A DNA stretch of 64,000 bases from Pohlia nutans (GCA_022496805.1 CM040100.1:27123009-27187008), one strand, 5' to 3'; counted from the stretch's first letter, positions 1-12,526 are shown. Notes: generated by a model not told the origin, from the letters alone. A program made the numbers and translations.

Positions 1-1214
1 CAAAAGGAGGGACATAATGTGCTATCACAATAGGAAATGAGGTCAAATGCATGGCATAGCCCATTGTATTAGTAGACCAAGTACGAAACATACTATGATA
101 TGCAGTAGCTTTGGTCTCGGTAATCTTGATGACTACACTTAGTCAGTGATTCTACATGCACGACTAATATGAGTCACTCGCTCGACATTACTGTCTATAG
201 TGTCTAAGAGTACTTTTTGAACTGCAGCAAATGGCCAATTCCACATTGCTAACTCTACATTGCCATGGTATACAAAAGGATTTGCCCTATAAATATCTTC
301 AACATCACTGATTGACGCTAGAACATGCATGCGCACTACCCTTGTGGGGTGCACTGTACTAAACATGTACGAGTATACGTGAGTGCACAAAAAGGGTATT
401 AATTTGAACATTGCCGTATTACGTATACATACAATAAACACATTTAGAACTGAAAATATTCACGTATACTTACACTAAACATATATTTAAAACAAAATAC
501 ATCTGTATATAAAGGTATTTAGACATATAACCTCTCGTATACGAGGAGGTTTTTAGAAGGGGTCATGAACGCACGTGATTCTCAAACATTATGTAGAGTG
601 CACCCCTCGAGGCACTACCTCAAATTATAATTCAAGATGAATACCAAAGCAACACTAAACCAATGATTGAGAAAAAAGTCAGCATGGACGTGAAACGGGC
701 ACAAATTGAAAGAAAAAGCTGATAAAAAAAGGAGAGGTAGAGTAAACAAAAGTGGAAAGAATACATGAGGGGAAGAAGCGCTGTAGTCAAAATAAAAATA
801 TCCTAGTCAAAATGAGAAAAACAATACATGAATGCAAAATCAATAAATGACAAGTATTTGACCAAGGTGCAAAGAGAACTGCAAAGACTGTAGAAAGTAA
901 GAAGGGTATTTGGAAAAAATATCCATGACAGATGAATTGCAAAAATGATATAAAAATGTATGACTTCCAAAAGAATTATGGAATGAAAAAATATAAAAAA
1001 ACAAAAGCAAAACATGCCAGCTTGTTTTTGAATAAAAAGTTAAAAAATACAATATATAAAATGTTAAAACCTCGAAGGAACAAAATAAATTCGAAAGAAA
1101 ATCCTAATCAGAAGGAAAGAAAGTCAAATTGAAATAATAAATAGATCATTAAACAAAGGATATAAATTTGAATTAAAACCATGAAGGCCACATTCAAAAA
1201 CCCACTTACAAATG
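1..1214. other. AT-rich stretch without a recognised gene
   Basis: No gene is supported here. A 100-codon reading frame on the minus strand (139-441) has no motif I recognise. It may be a remnant of the mobile element whose end lies at about 1481, but that is a guess. The remainder is A-rich and full of stops. Confidence 0.4.
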
Positions 1215-1481
1215 GTTGCCCAAAACTATAGTCACATAACTACTAAATCTAGTCATATCGCTGCCCATGCAAAAAGTCATATGGCTGCCCACGGAAGAAT
1301 ACGTTCCCAACTACGTTCCCATTGAGGTCCCGTGGAAATATGACTAAAATCATAGTCATGTGATGATTATGGACTGTTCTAGTCACCAAAGTAGTTACTA
1401 GTGAGTCATATCCTCCCAATAGTCATATCTAGTCATATGGCCGTAGTCATATTTCGACTGCTTTCCTAGTAGTGGACAGTT
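1215..1481. mobile_element. Terminal region of a CACTA-like transposon with AGTCATAT subterminal repeats
   Basis: The stretch contains many copies of AGTCATA/AGTCATAT and the inverse, several with a GCTGCCCA neighbour. It ends in CTTTCCTAGTAGTG, the complement of CACTACTAGGAAAG. In plant CACTA (En/Spm) elements, termini begin CACTA and are backed by dense short subterminal repeats, as here. The other terminus was not found in the window, so the element is truncated or extends beyond the left edge. Only the terminal structure, not a transposase, supports the call. Confidence 0.5.
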
Positions 1482-2430
1482 TGAATATCGGTGTTCAGGA
1501 TGACATTGACCACATACTCAACTAATCTTATCCCACTCCCAGAATTTCATTCTATGCAGAAGCTATCTCACATATGTTTCACGGCATATAAGGTATACTC
1601 TTATATAAATCTTCTCATACTCCAGTCATTGTACTATCACCAATAGCGGCACAAGTAAAGACATTCATCTATGTTATTGGAGCAAGGTTACTTATACGTG
1701 AGTAATAAATTTAGAATAGACAAATATCACTCTTTGTCAGCTAACAACGAGGTTCACAAACCATGCGCACCTCTAGAATACAATGGCGTTTTCTTATGAT
1801 GGGGTCATTAGAACTAATAAAACATCATGTTTGCGCCGCCAACGACTTGCCCAGTAATAGCCAATGTCACTGTTCAACAGCACATTTATAAATAACCCTT
1901 TAAGTCCTTAGTGGCCTCTCATTATTAGGTGTGTAAGAGTTTGGTGGTCTTCAAACTCAATCATGCACAACTAGTTTAGCTGTCAAAAAAGACTCCACTA
2001 ACATGCTAGCGTCGTAGCATGATCACATGATTCACATTGTTCTTTTAGAAATCCGAGCCATTCTAGCAATCATCTATAATGACACAGTATACTAGTTTTC
2101 TCATCAAACTATTTTCTTTTGCACGCCAATTTCCATTTGCTGACAGCCATTTGTACATCTAACCCTCCCCATATAGATATGACGAATGACAATGGGGATA
2201 TTCAAATTATCATTTGCCTACCTCTAAAAGACTATATTAGTATATTACTCCACACCATGTGGTTCATTTCCAAGCCACTTGCGCTGATGTTCTCTCCGAA
2301 AATTTCAGTAGTGCATATTTTTCGTGACATGCACGCAAGCATCACTCATGGATTCAATCAAAACCCCTTGGGGACCGTTATGTTGTCGAGATATTGAAGA
2401 ATTCCCGGAGTAATTCATGCATGGCCGCAA
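1482..2430. other. Intergenic stretch, no feature recognised
   Basis: No coding segment, tandem repeat or inverted repeat stands out on either strand. Short open frames here lack recognisable motifs and are not annotated. Confidence 0.4.
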
Positions 2431-2433
2431 GGT

Positions 2434-2791
2434 TCAAATGGGATACCCTATCGAGTATGTCCAAGAAGCAATTGAGCTGTGGATGTCAGAGTTTTTCAAC
2501 TGCGGAATTTGGTTAATCGACATAGCAATCGTTTGACTGGACAAACCCGTTCTTGACCAATATGATGTTCCTTGCGGAATATGAGGTGACAAGCCGAGGC
2601 ATCCCTTAGTGTGGCGTCTCATGTGGTGTCATTTGGTTTGCAACCTGCTCGGCCTACCTGACCCATGCAATGTTGAGTGCGAAGACCTCAAAATTGTGCC
2701 AAAAGAGATTGCAAACGCAGTGCAAAGTTTCTTTGACGACGAAGCTAAACCTCCCTTTTGGGACACCATCGACGATACTGTGGACATGTAG
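2434..2791 (+). pseudogene. Coding-like remnant of unknown type
   Basis: Codon-like composition runs over about 350 bases, with an open stretch at 2609-2791 whose product is rich in Trp, Cys, Asp and Pro and ends in an acidic segment. Upstream, the same stretch is interrupted by stops. It resembles exon debris of a transposon protein, but I cannot name the family. It sits about 800 bases left of the MULE pseudogene and could be part of the same composite, which the sequence does not prove. Confidence 0.25.
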
Positions 2792-2799
2792 ATGAATAC

Positions 2800-3610
2800 A
2801 ATATGGTTCAATGTTAGAAGCATATCATGTGGTTTTGGAGATAATGTCTCATCATCCAAGCACTGGAATGCATGTATGGAATAGACATTACTTCCCAGAT
2901 GAATGTCTGTTACCTATCATCTTAATAAATTATATCAATTCTATCATTTTATATTTGCAAGCTTATATTACTTGTTTAGCCTTAGATGACAAATCCTAGC
3001 AAATGAAATTTGTGAGGTCCCACTCCAACCCTCCACTCAAGCGCATTGATTTTAGTCACAAAACTTGTGTTTTGAATGATACCCATCTAAAAAATATTCT
3101 GACATTGCCGTCATGCTCACTACATGGGTATCTTAGATTCAACTTTCCTATAATTTAATTTGAATAGCCTAAACCATTGCCATTTTATCACATTCTAATT
3201 ATTCCATATACGCTAATAACGCTCTTGCAAGTCTTCCCACCTTGTGATAAACTCTGACTCCTGACAGCCACTTCGTGCATCCATTTAGTCCAAGGCGGCA
3301 AGGCGCCGTCAAATTGCCCTAGAACCTTGTCATACATTGAATTAGTATTATTCTTATTACCATCTATTAGGGTATATATTTTGAACACCAATGGCTTCAT
3401 TCCCAATCATCTCATTCTTGCGTTGTATTGTCCTCTATGTCTTCTGCATATTAGTTCTATCAGGTTCTTTTCAGTTCCCTTGCCTACTTTTCCTTGGCCA
3501 GCATTCTTGATATAGGCCATGACGTCCTTTTGAGGGTGCCGATTGGGGAAGAAGGTTTCATTCCAGTGCTTGCTAACCTCTTGCACATTTGTTTTGGTTT
3601 TTGTTAGTCT
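2800..3610. other. Spacer left of the MULE remnant, nothing recognised
   Basis: No gene or repeat was recognised. The region just left of 3617 probably contains the 5' untranslated part or terminal repeat of the MULE, but no long terminal inverted repeat could be matched. Confidence 0.3.
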
Positions 3611-3616
3611 TCTATC

Positions 3617-6600
3617 ATGTTAGAAGAAGAAGTCTTGGCCAACTACAGGATCATCAAGGAGGCGGTCTTGCAATCAAAGTGTAGTGATAAGGAAGGATTC
3701 TACTGGCTTTTCCATCCTGGGCAGTATAGAGCGTATGGTTTAGCCGTCTTGAGATAGTATCTGCGTCCATTGAGATTCTTGCTCCCATGTCAAATGGTTC
3801 TACTGTTCAACTTCCACTTTCACGTGGTGATAGCCATCAATCATCCGACCAAGGACGTTCTGTGACGGACATCTTGATCAACCTTCGTAATGTCAAGCGT
3901 GAACCAATCGAACCATTCAATGATTTGACTTCTGAATCTGATGGAGATACTTCCTCGACCTCAAGTGCATGTCAAATTCCAAGTAAACTTATCCCCTTTC
4001 TTTCTTCTTCTAGTACTCCTTCGGAAACACGCACTCCAGCTAATACTCCAACCTCGTAATCTTGGTCTCTTCCTCCTATCTTTCCAATTTCTATAGATTG
4101 TTTGAGCGTAATGCAATGCCTTAGGAAGCTGTCGAGTGTTCCACGTTGTCGTAACAAATTAACCCGAATAGATTTTGATGTTATCAAGTATCACAAGGTC
4201 AAATTCCTTCCCACCAAAGTCGATGGAAACGTCGTGTTTGAATTGCCACCCTGCTGTGGAAGTGGTAATTTGTCTATGGAGGGAATGAACAAACGCTATG
4301 ACGGTCATGCATAGTGTCGCACTTTGACGTTAAATATCCACAACAATTTGAAGTTCAGAAGTTGCATGACCTTTCAAATAATTTGTCGAGTTGCGTAGGG
4401 CATTTGGTTTGCAAAAATTTCGAGTGTGATTACCTCGTGAGGACTTTGAATATGAACAAGACGGAGTGGTCTGGTACCACTATCCTTCCCTTTGGTGTAT
4501 CTCAAGACCCCCCTTGCAGATTCTTCTCTAGTTTGCAAAGTTTGCAAAAAGCCCCCTACCTGTATTGACTTCTGTGGAGCGCAGATCTATAACGTGGTCA
4601 ACATTAGCAACATATCTCGAGCATGCATCCATATGGAAAATCACAGACACCCAGTTGTTGAAGGCCAATGCAGGGAGACTTTGGAGACCGTCATAGAGTT
4701 GATCGCTCAAGAGGTGGCCAAGACGCCTTTGGTAAAGAACTCTGCCATTGCATTAGCTGCAAGCAAAGAATTCTTGGAGACGTTCCACATTCACGATGGG
4801 AACGGCCCCAAAGAGATGCTCCGCAAGGAGACCCTAGACAAGGTCATGAATAAATTCCACCTCTTCAGTTCTCCCCATGTTTGCAACATCATTGCCACGT
4901 ATTGCGAGAAACTCAAAGGTGCTGGTAAGATCAACCGAATTCTTACCATGAAGAGTCATGCAAAGATCGAGTTCATTTACGACAGCGTGTTCTCTGGGCA
5001 AGGCAAAGACAAAGTCTATTTATTCAAAATGCTTCTACACGGTCCAGGCAAAGGCGTTGATCTTGTGCGTTGGATGCAACCCAGAGGCAATCACAAACAT
5101 TATTTTGTGATGTTTGATCACATCAAGAGGGTGAAACCGTGGACGACACTAGCATGCCATGTGTATGATTCTACATATTGCAAAGTGATGACCATTGCAG
5201 TTTGTGATATGCAGACCAAGGGCACCGAAGGCCAGATGATTTTCTGGAATTGCTTAAATAACGTCATGAAAGACAATGATGTGACCAAAAAAAATTCAAA
5301 GGATTAATGTGCGATAGAGCGCAAGCCAATTTCAATGCTGTGCAAATTGTGTATCGATCGAGTGACCCCAAAGTTCCTATAGTTGATTGCGAACAAACGC
5401 GCCTTTTCCATTGGGCAACCTCCATGCACAAGCATACCGAGAAGCATATTACCAAGGTGTTCCAGGCGCAACATATTCAATTGTACCAGCAATACAATTA
5501 TGCAACAACCATGGGCAAAGCAGATTAAATGTACTTGCAACTAAGGGCTTGGTGGTATTCGTCTGGTGCGGCTGCTGAAGATGCAATCCGAGAACTTGAA
5601 GACTAGATAGCGTTCTAGCACTTTCGTTATCGCCAATAGGGAGGGTTCATGGAAACGGGGAGACTAATGCTGCGATTTGATTTCACTTGCACTTACTTTG
5701 CACTATGTTATTTATACCCCAAACACTTACCATTTTCTCTTGATGAAATGTTCAACAGAACCTTATCCTTGATGAACTTGTAGAGAGTCCAACCTGCAAT
5801 CTGTCGGAGACAGTCCACAACAAGTGGTTTCAAGCGTCCGGAAAAAAAGGCACCGGCTTGTTTATGGCTACTTGCGACAACTGGATTTGTGTCTTTATGC
5901 AAATGACGAACTACCGCTCCTATCTTTGTGGGGGTGCATCCGGGAAGGGCCCCTACAAGCATGACCTCAAGCTTAAGCAAGCAATGGCGTCACTCGATGG
6001 AAAGAAGATTGCCTAAGCTCTCAGCGAAATGCCGGGAGGAGAAGACGTTTGTACACGAGTCCCTCATTTAGAAGGAGAGGAGCTCTTTGGATCGGTTAAA
6101 AGGAAACTAGACCTCCCGATTGGGTTTGAAGGTGATTCGCATTGCTCGGACAAAGTTAACTTCTCACATCCTCGACTCCAAACAAGATCTGCGTCTGCTA
6201 GTGTGCAGCTTCAACTGATTCCTGAGGTGACTTCTCCTCTGCCACACGATACGCACGTGCAGGAAACTGACTGCAACCTTCACGAGTGGCACATTGCAAG
6301 AATTTTGCACAAGGCAAAGAACAAGTGTCACGATGTTCAAACATAAACAAACATCAGGTGCAAAATGGTCATTGCCAAAGGTGGTAAGTCCACCGCGCTC
6401 CCACGTACAAAGGCGAGAGGCAAGTTCCAACGTTCAAAGGGGCTCGATACAAAACCGAAGATTTTTGGTTTTGTCTTGATCAAATCGCGCAATGTGTCAT
6501 GGGGCCCAAGCGTGGACACGTATTTACGCGACCCAACATCCCAGACATTTGGCCGTTCTTGTGGGTACGAACCTCATTCGGTCAGAAATTATGGAATTGG

Positions 6601-7139
6601 AAGAGGCTGGATTTTGTTTGCAGGCTAATACCGCCATGTCGCCTCGCCGCCTATTTACAACCTCTAAGATTTTTGAGCCGGTGGTTTGGAATTATCCTCA
6701 ACTGGCTCATGCTAATAGAATCCCCTCTATTCGGGGTGAGAAGACCGTTCAACGCAATCCAAAAGCTCCTAGCGAGGCCCATCGCAACCAGTGGGAGAGC
6801 GCAAGGAACGTCAAGGCTATAATCCTAGCGGTGAAGATCATTCCAATCATGGATTTGATGCCGTCATCACAATGCAGTCCGAAGTTGAACCGGACCAGAA
6901 GGTATACAACGTCACAGTGTCTAACATTCCATTGTGCACTTGCTGCATTTTGTTAGCTTGAACGGTTCGAGCATTGGCAAGCGTGGTGCTTATATCAACT
7001 GCAAGCACATCTATTACATCTTCTGATTCTTTTGCAAACTAGACTTCGAGAATGACAAGTTCATGCATGCCCCTACCCTTAGCTTTGACGAAGCAAAGAA
7101 GATTCTTGAAGCTGCTAAAATTATCAAAACGGCAATCTA
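3617..7139 (+). pseudogene. MULE-type transposase with SWIM zinc finger, decayed
   Basis: The remnant runs through several shifted frames. From 4314 there is a Cys-rich DNA-binding part (CVCK/CKVCKKPPTC type). The longest intact piece, 4492-5307, carries the start of the DDE core: a conserved DSTYCKVMTIAVCDMQ segment near 5170-5215, then FWNCLNNVM. The second catalytic Asp lies in MCDRAQANFNAV (5307-5345), reached only across a one-base slip in an eight-A run at about 5287-5294. Further right are RAWWYSSGAA (about 5545), HNKWFQASGKKGT (about 5820) and PHLEGEELFGS (about 6060). The SWIM finger is CTC near 6935 and CKHIYYIF near 7000. Several stops (5526, about 5605 and beyond) make it inactive. 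The MULE assignment rests on the DDE plus SWIM order; related transposases are widespread in bryophytes and algae. The first ATG at 3617 is a guess. Confidence 0.75.
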
Positions 7140-7677
7140 GAGGTGGAAATTTGAACTAGGATTATTAGCCCACTATGTTGAAACGTGGCAACCCTAGAGC
7201 TTGGGCCATGTACGATTTTTTCATGATGCATTGGGCCATATAAAAGTCGCAGAATGACTTAAGAAAAAAAAAATTGGAACCTTTACAAAAAAATTCAGTC
7301 CAGTACTCCACTTATGTTTATAGCTGTATAAAAAGTTGATCAAGTTGGTTCGGTGTGGAGAGGGGTCTCGGGGCCAAGAACCTTTTGATGGCCCTTAGGT
7401 TTGATCAAACAAATGAGGTTTAGTACGGTCTTTTAAGCAGCGAAGCAACTGTAATAATATTCATGTGCACGGGATTTTGCGTGTTATAAAGGAAGTACAC
7501 TTGTAAAAAATAAAAATTTATCCCTAATAAATCTAACCCTCGGTAATAGGACCTACGGCTATAGGGAACTTTTTACTATAAATAGTAATTTTCTAAATTT
7601 GTTAGGCTCTAGGCTCACGAATTTCCTACTCACAGCTCTTAGGCTCGCCATTCTAGGCTCACATGCTAGCGTCGTTG
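7140..7677. other. AT-rich spacer with short TTAGGCTC repeats
   Basis: No gene. Near 7600-7660 the short unit TAGGCTC recurs several times (TAGGCTCTAGGCTCAC, TTAGGCTCGCC, CTAGGCTCACATG). This may be the edge of a repeat insertion next to the LINE fragment. Confidence 0.3.
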
Positions 7678-9122
7678 ATCTTTTGCAAGTTTGTTTGTTC
7701 TTTCATTTCCATCGATGTTGGCATGTGCTTTAACTTTACATAGCGCGGTGGATTGTGTTCCGCTTCTTAGCATTTTTGCCATAGATATTAGTATAGTTTT
7801 GTCAGTATATATGGTTGTTGTGTAGGGTTGGGTGTTTTAGTTGTGTCTTGAGTACATAAATATAATTTAGACAGTCAGTAAATATGTGTGCAGGTTCATT
7901 TGGATATTTGGTAGAAATTACTCTTAGTGTTTTATTTATGGCCATTAATTCGGCTCTAAAGTTGGTTTGTAAGTCAAATTGTCTTTTGGATATTTGTACA
8001 TCTACTTTTATTGGGTTGTATATTCCATAATCAGCTTTTCCTTGTTCCAATGGCCATCTTCAACTTGTTCAGGTGGTTTAAAGGATCCATCAGTGTACAG
8101 TGGGGTCCAACATGGAATGGCGTTTTTGGTTTCGCAGTGAGAAAAAGTTCAGTACTTCCAACTTTGAAAGCCTCCCGAGAGCTCAAAAATTGGTATTTTC
8201 CCACGAAATTTTTACCAAAGCATTATCTCTAAGTTAATTATATGCATACAAAATTTCAAGGCCAGAAGATGCACCGAAAAAAAGTTATTCAAAATCTACC
8301 AACATTGGTAGCTATGGAAATTTTTTCACTGCTGCCAACTTTGACAGCCTCCCAAAGATTGAATTAATTTTTTTTTGCCATGAAATTCTAGGAAAAAAAA
8401 ACTCTTTATGTTAATGACAAATGATAAAAATTTCAAGGCCAAAAGATTAATACAAAAAACGATATTAACAATCTACCAACATGTGTAGTTGTGGGAAACA
8501 ATGGGGGAAACTACACACATTGGTAGATTGTAAATATTTTTCTTTGTATAGATTTTTTGACCTTGAAATTTGGCATGAATGTTTTTGTCATAAAGAGCAT
8601 GTTGTACCAAAAATTTCATGGTAAATAGACAATTTCTCAACCGTAGGGAGGGTGTCAAAGTTGGTAGCAAAGTTTCCCCCATTGTTTCCCACAACTACAC
8701 ATGTTGGTAGATTGTCAATATCTTTTTTTGTATTAATCTTTTGGCATTGAAATTTTTATCATATGTTATTAACATAAAGAAGTTTCTTTTCCAAGAATTT
8801 CATGGCAAAAAAAAAATAATTCAATCTTTGGGAGGTTGTCAAAGTTGGCAGCAGTAAATAACTACCAATGTTGGTAGATTTTGAATAACGTTTTTTTGGT
8901 GAATCTTTTGGCCTTGAAATTTGGCATACATATAATTAACTTAAAGATAAGTCTCTGGTAAAAATTTCGTGGTAAAATACCAATTTTTGAGTTCTCGGGA
9001 GGCTTTCAAAGTTGGCAGTACTGAAATTTTTCTCACTGCGAAACCAAAAACGCCATTCCATGTTGGACCCCACTGTAGTAGCTATGTTGTGGTGGGAATT
9101 TTAGTGTAGGGTTTGTTTCTAT
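7678..9122 (-). pseudogene. LINE fragment (RNase H part), split by a hairpin element
   Basis: Read on the minus strand, 7678-8097 encodes most of an RNase H domain whose product closely parallels the RNase H of the large LINE at 43.5-44.0 kb. Shared pieces include YTDGSF, YGIYNP, VQISKR, FRAELMAI, EPAHIFTDCLN and LKHPT. The segment at 9076-9122 continues the same LINE upstream (PPQ..YYTDGS level). Between the two lies an inserted element at 8098-9075. The fragment starts and ends abruptly and contains stops. It is a second, 5'-truncated and internally damaged copy of the same LINE family. Confidence 0.8.
8098..9075. mobile_element. 978-bp hairpin MITE, Tc1/mariner-like, TA target duplication
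   Basis: The element begins CAGTGGGGTCCAACATGG and ends with its complement, CCATGTTGGACCCCACTG. It is flanked by TA at 8096-8097 and 9076-9077. Removing it and one TA rejoins the interrupted LINE coding sequence, which confirms the boundaries. The arms are nearly complementary over about 415 bases each (8098-8514 with 8671-9075). They leave a loop of roughly 155 bases, so a transcript would fold into a long double strand. No transposase is encoded. TA duplication with a CAGT terminus is the Tc1/mariner pattern, so the class is inferred from the ends alone. Confidence 0.85.
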
Positions 9123-9820
9123 TTTAATTCCATATTAGTGTTATTAATATTACGTATTTTTAATTTTCTTTTAATAATCATGTACCTTAGCTAAAATAAT
9201 AATTTTTAAAAAGATGAAATTTTTTTGTCTGTTCATTATTATTTTTGGTTATTATTTTTATTTTATAGATTTTCATATTAACTCTTCAACACTTGAGGGG
9301 ACACTTCAAATATGACATAAGAACGTGTAAAAAAAGATAGGGCACAATATATTTTTGACGATTAAAATTTAGAATACATTTAAAAATAATAAAGAGTTCT
9401 AATAAATCATGGTTTTTGAAATTTTAAAAATAAAAGGTCTAAATATAGAGTAGTTTTATCTTATTTTTAAAATTACCTTTATATTAAAATAATACAAAGG
9501 GACGCTTGTTGCTTTATTATAGTCAATTTGAATTTTGAGATGCCACTGCAACGCTCGATTTAAACCAGACATGCTATGTGTTAAAGGAATCCATACCAAA
9601 GTGTCCAACAACTAAACCCAGAAGACAACCTCTCTATACAATTCATTGAATTCACATATTGCAACGACAGATTCTCACATGAACCAATTGATAATAAAAT
9701 CGAAACATAGCAACCACTAATTAACAGCATCATGAATCAAAGCTAGAAAGTAAACATATTCATAATTATCACTGTTAGCGCCAGAGGTACACTGTATATG
9801 TTGTCATGGACATAAGATTT
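9123..9820. other. AT-rich spacer, no gene seen
   Basis: No coding segment or repeat structure was recognised. Near 9773 a TGTTAGCGCC string could be the start of a long terminal repeat, but no matching end with flanking duplication was found. Confidence 0.3.
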
Positions 9821-9828
9821 TCCAAAAA

Positions 9829-10030
9829 CTTCCAGAAGCTCCTACAGACTTCCAGAAGCTTCTACAGACTTCTAGAAGCTTCCACAAACTTTTAAAAGCT
9901 TCTATGGACTTCTAAAAGCTTCCACATACTTCTAAAAGCTTCCATGGACTTCTAAAAGCTTCCACGGACTTCTAAAAGCTTCCACAAACTTCTAAAAGCT
10001 TCCACAAACTTCTAAAAGCTTCTAGAACCT
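9829..10030 (+). repeat. Tandem array of heat-shock-element-like 20-mers
   Basis: About ten copies of a roughly 20-bp unit of the form ACTTCTAGAAGCTTCCACAA lie head to tail. The left units contain the spacing TTCnnGAAnnTTC, which is the canonical trimeric heat-shock factor site. Copies further right have drifted to CTTCTAAAAGCTTC, with the middle GAA decayed. The array sits just left of a second small tandem repeat and a dispersed repeat also found near 45.4 kb. This is the layout expected of a long terminal repeat promoter, though no complete LTR was defined. Confidence 0.7.
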
Positions 10031-10091
10031 TTTGTAGTCCTTTAGAACATTCCTTAGTTTTCCTTTTAGTCTTCATAAAGCCTCACCAAAG

Positions 10092-10172
10092 CTTCTTTAG
10101 ATAATGGTTACTTTTGATAATGGTTACTTTAGATAATGGTTACTTTTGATAATGGTTACTTTGGTTAGTCAT
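10092..10172 (+). repeat. Short tandem repeat, GATAATGGTTACTTT units
   Basis: Four to five head-to-tail copies of an 18-19 bp unit (GATAATGGTTACTTT with TAG or TGATA variants) follow the heat-shock-element-like array. No function can be assigned. Confidence 0.7.
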
Positions 10173-10200
10173 TGCTTTTGTTTCCCGTTTCTAATTACTA

Positions 10201-10350
10201 GAGTGTCTATTATCAACAAGGGAGAGTAGTTTTGTTCCATTGGCCCTTTGTCTGGTGGGCACTGGATCATTGTCATTACAAATAGATACTTTATTCACGC
10301 CGGCCTCAAAAGAGGACCAAAATTTCTATCTATTTGATCAATTTGAAATG
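10201..10350 (+). repeat. Dispersed repeat, copy A (possible LTR 3' part)
   Basis: The segment from GAGTGTCTATTATCAACAAG through TTATTCACGCCGGCC to TTTCTATCTATTTGA matches the segment at 45366-45512 in the same orientation, with many substitutions. The copies share GGGAGAGTAGT, TTGTTCCA, CCCTTTGTC and GGTGGGCA. Because the heat-shock-element-like array lies upstream, an LTR or solo LTR is plausible. No terminal duplication was found to prove it. Confidence 0.55.
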
Positions 10351-11590
10351 TGTACTTACTAAGGAGCTGAAAATGCACAACAAGGTGGGAAATCAATGGG
10401 GGATCTTTAGGTAACTAGTAGATCATCATCCATTTGAATTACCAAATTTAACAACAACAATCATCGTCCTTTTGAACTACTTTTCAAATTTTAGAGGGCA
10501 TTTTAAGTTCAAATATGATGTTACATGTAGCAAATGAATAGACATAGATTCAATTCATTACCATATATTGTGGGTGGGTGAATGGCGTAGGTACATTCAT
10601 CCATTTGGGGTGGTTGCAAGCTACGGTCACCCAAACTTTCTGTCGCAGCATGCAAATTTGTGCACTTACCCAATCTTTGGAAAATCATCAATAAATATTG
10701 GAATGGAATTTTGTGACGAAACAAATTGCATTGTTTCTAGAATTCTAAAGTTAAAATGTCTACCACAATAAAGTTTGAAAATTTTCAATCTTTCTATCCA
10801 AATTAAGCATTTCTACTTAGATTTGGTAGCGTGTCGCTTGTCAAAAGTGCACCTATTTTATGGGAAATGCTAGAAGGGGGTCAAATTTGAACTTCAAAAA
10901 TTTATAGCAACATACCACAAGTGTGTACAAAGGTACCATATTTTATTTTTTTGGGTACTACGCTTACTTATTTTTTAATTAATTGTTTGGTGATGTTTTT
11001 GTTTTTTAAGATTTTCGTGCAGTTAAAACTTTTTTTTGGATTTTTTTTTTTTGGAAATGAAATAATGGTTCAATTTCAGAGGTGGGATATGAAATGCATT
11101 TTTCATAAAACCTAGCTAAGGATGTTATGTAAAAAAGGCTCTAATTACCCCTACTCGGTAAAAAACAGAAAAGGCTATTGAGTAATGCCCAAAGCCTTGA
11201 AATTAACTTAACAATTGCTAAAGTGAAAGTATTAGCATAAACCCTATTTGGGATGGTGAAATTTTTTATCTAATTGAAAGTTGAGAGGTGCGCATTACTA
11301 CGCTAGTGCACGAGCTGCATGGCCTTTAGCTGCACAAGCTGCACTCCCCACTTGGTAGACCGTAGCTTGCAATCACCATTTGGACAAATTCTCACTTTTT
11401 TATTGATTTTCATCAGAACTGGATGAAATTTACTACAATATTTTGAAAAAATAATTACTAGTTAAGCCTCTTATAAATATTGTGCGCCACACTATATGGT
11501 GATTTTAGTGTAGCTCAATTACTATAACAATTAATCAAACTTAAAATGTCTACACTTTTGAATGATGTAATCGTAGAGTGGCTGAGATTG
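10351..11590. other. AT-rich intergenic stretch
   Basis: No gene was recognised. The open frames at 10568-10771 and 10921-11115 lack motifs and are composed of low-complexity or hydrophobic codons, so they are treated as chance. Around 11290-11370 there is a short GC-richer patch with repeated GCTGCA strings. Confidence 0.35.
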
Positions 11591-11635
11591 GAGGGGGAGG
11601 GGGGGGCAAAAAAAAACCCCTCCCCCCTCCTCTTG
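11591..11635. repeat. G-run/C-run hairpin
   Basis: A GGGGGAGGGGGGGG block is followed, after an A-run, by CCCCTCCCCCCTCC. The two can pair to a short hairpin, and the G-run strand has G-quadruplex potential. It is probably the core of a small inverted-repeat element; the element ends were not defined. Confidence 0.5.
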
Positions 11636-11699
11636 AAAATACCCATTTTTTGCCCGTGATACTCAAAAGATAAAAAGAGTGTATCCCCGAGCTTCAACA

Positions 11700-12100
11700 T
11701 AATGATTTTTGGATTCTATCAATACGGTTCTAAAGATCTATGATTGCTATCACCAAAATTATTGTATAAGTTTTGAAACTTAAAAAACAAAATTCATTTG
11801 TAATTTGATATTGACAATCTATGAATAAAATTTGTTGTGGTGGGTTGAAATGTAATACTCTAAGTGTAGTGACTTTTGGAAATTTTTTGGTTATTTGATT
11901 TTATGAGCCAATTTTTTCAATAACACTTTTGAACTAAGATCTAACATTTTTCTTAGTGAATCACTTCAACATGAAATGAGGCATAAAAATTTCACAAATT
12001 ATCCCCTTTTCACAAAGTTCACACCTGCCTGAAGCTATCTTGCTATATAATTCTATAGTATTTTTTGGGATTGCAAAATGTAGCTTGATAAATGATATCT
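11700..12100. repeat. Dispersed AT-rich repeat, related to 58360-58720 in inverse orientation
   Basis: The stretch containing GATTTTATGAGCCAA, the block around TCAACATGAAATGAGGCATA and the segment near AATTTGTTGTGGTG reappears as reverse complement at 58360-58720. Both also resemble the internal parts of the TTAA-flanked elements at 20.5-21.8 kb. It is therefore likely an old, end-damaged member of that family. Confidence 0.6.
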
Positions 12101-12526
12101 TACTATTATTTAGCATTCATCATCCATAATATGAATGTTTGGTCTTTTAAGGGTTTAAGTCCAAACATTATGATTTTGCAATTGGTGAGGTTTTTCATTA
12201 TGAAATTTAAAAATAAAACATGTTTCAACAAGTTAAGTAAAAAATTATGTGGTTGAATTTACCCAAAATAAAATAAAGTGGAATTTTCAGCATTGTTTTA
12301 AGAAGAACATCATATTCATTAAAATGAGAGAATGGGAACCTCTCAAAATAGTATTATGAAATTTCAAGTGGACGTATGGGAGTTAATGGTTAATATAAAT
12401 AGTAAAAGAAACTCGAAGTTTTCATTAAATTGATAGTTTTATATAGAAGAAGACAGTCTAACCGTCAAACTTTTGATTTTTGATTGCAAATCTCGTGTAC
12501 AAGGTCTAAATTATTCGTGTACCGGA

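Noticed and set aside
10201..10320. snRNA gene
   Set aside because: The conserved block does not match U1, U2, U4, U5 or U6 landmarks. The second copy suggests a dispersed repeat.
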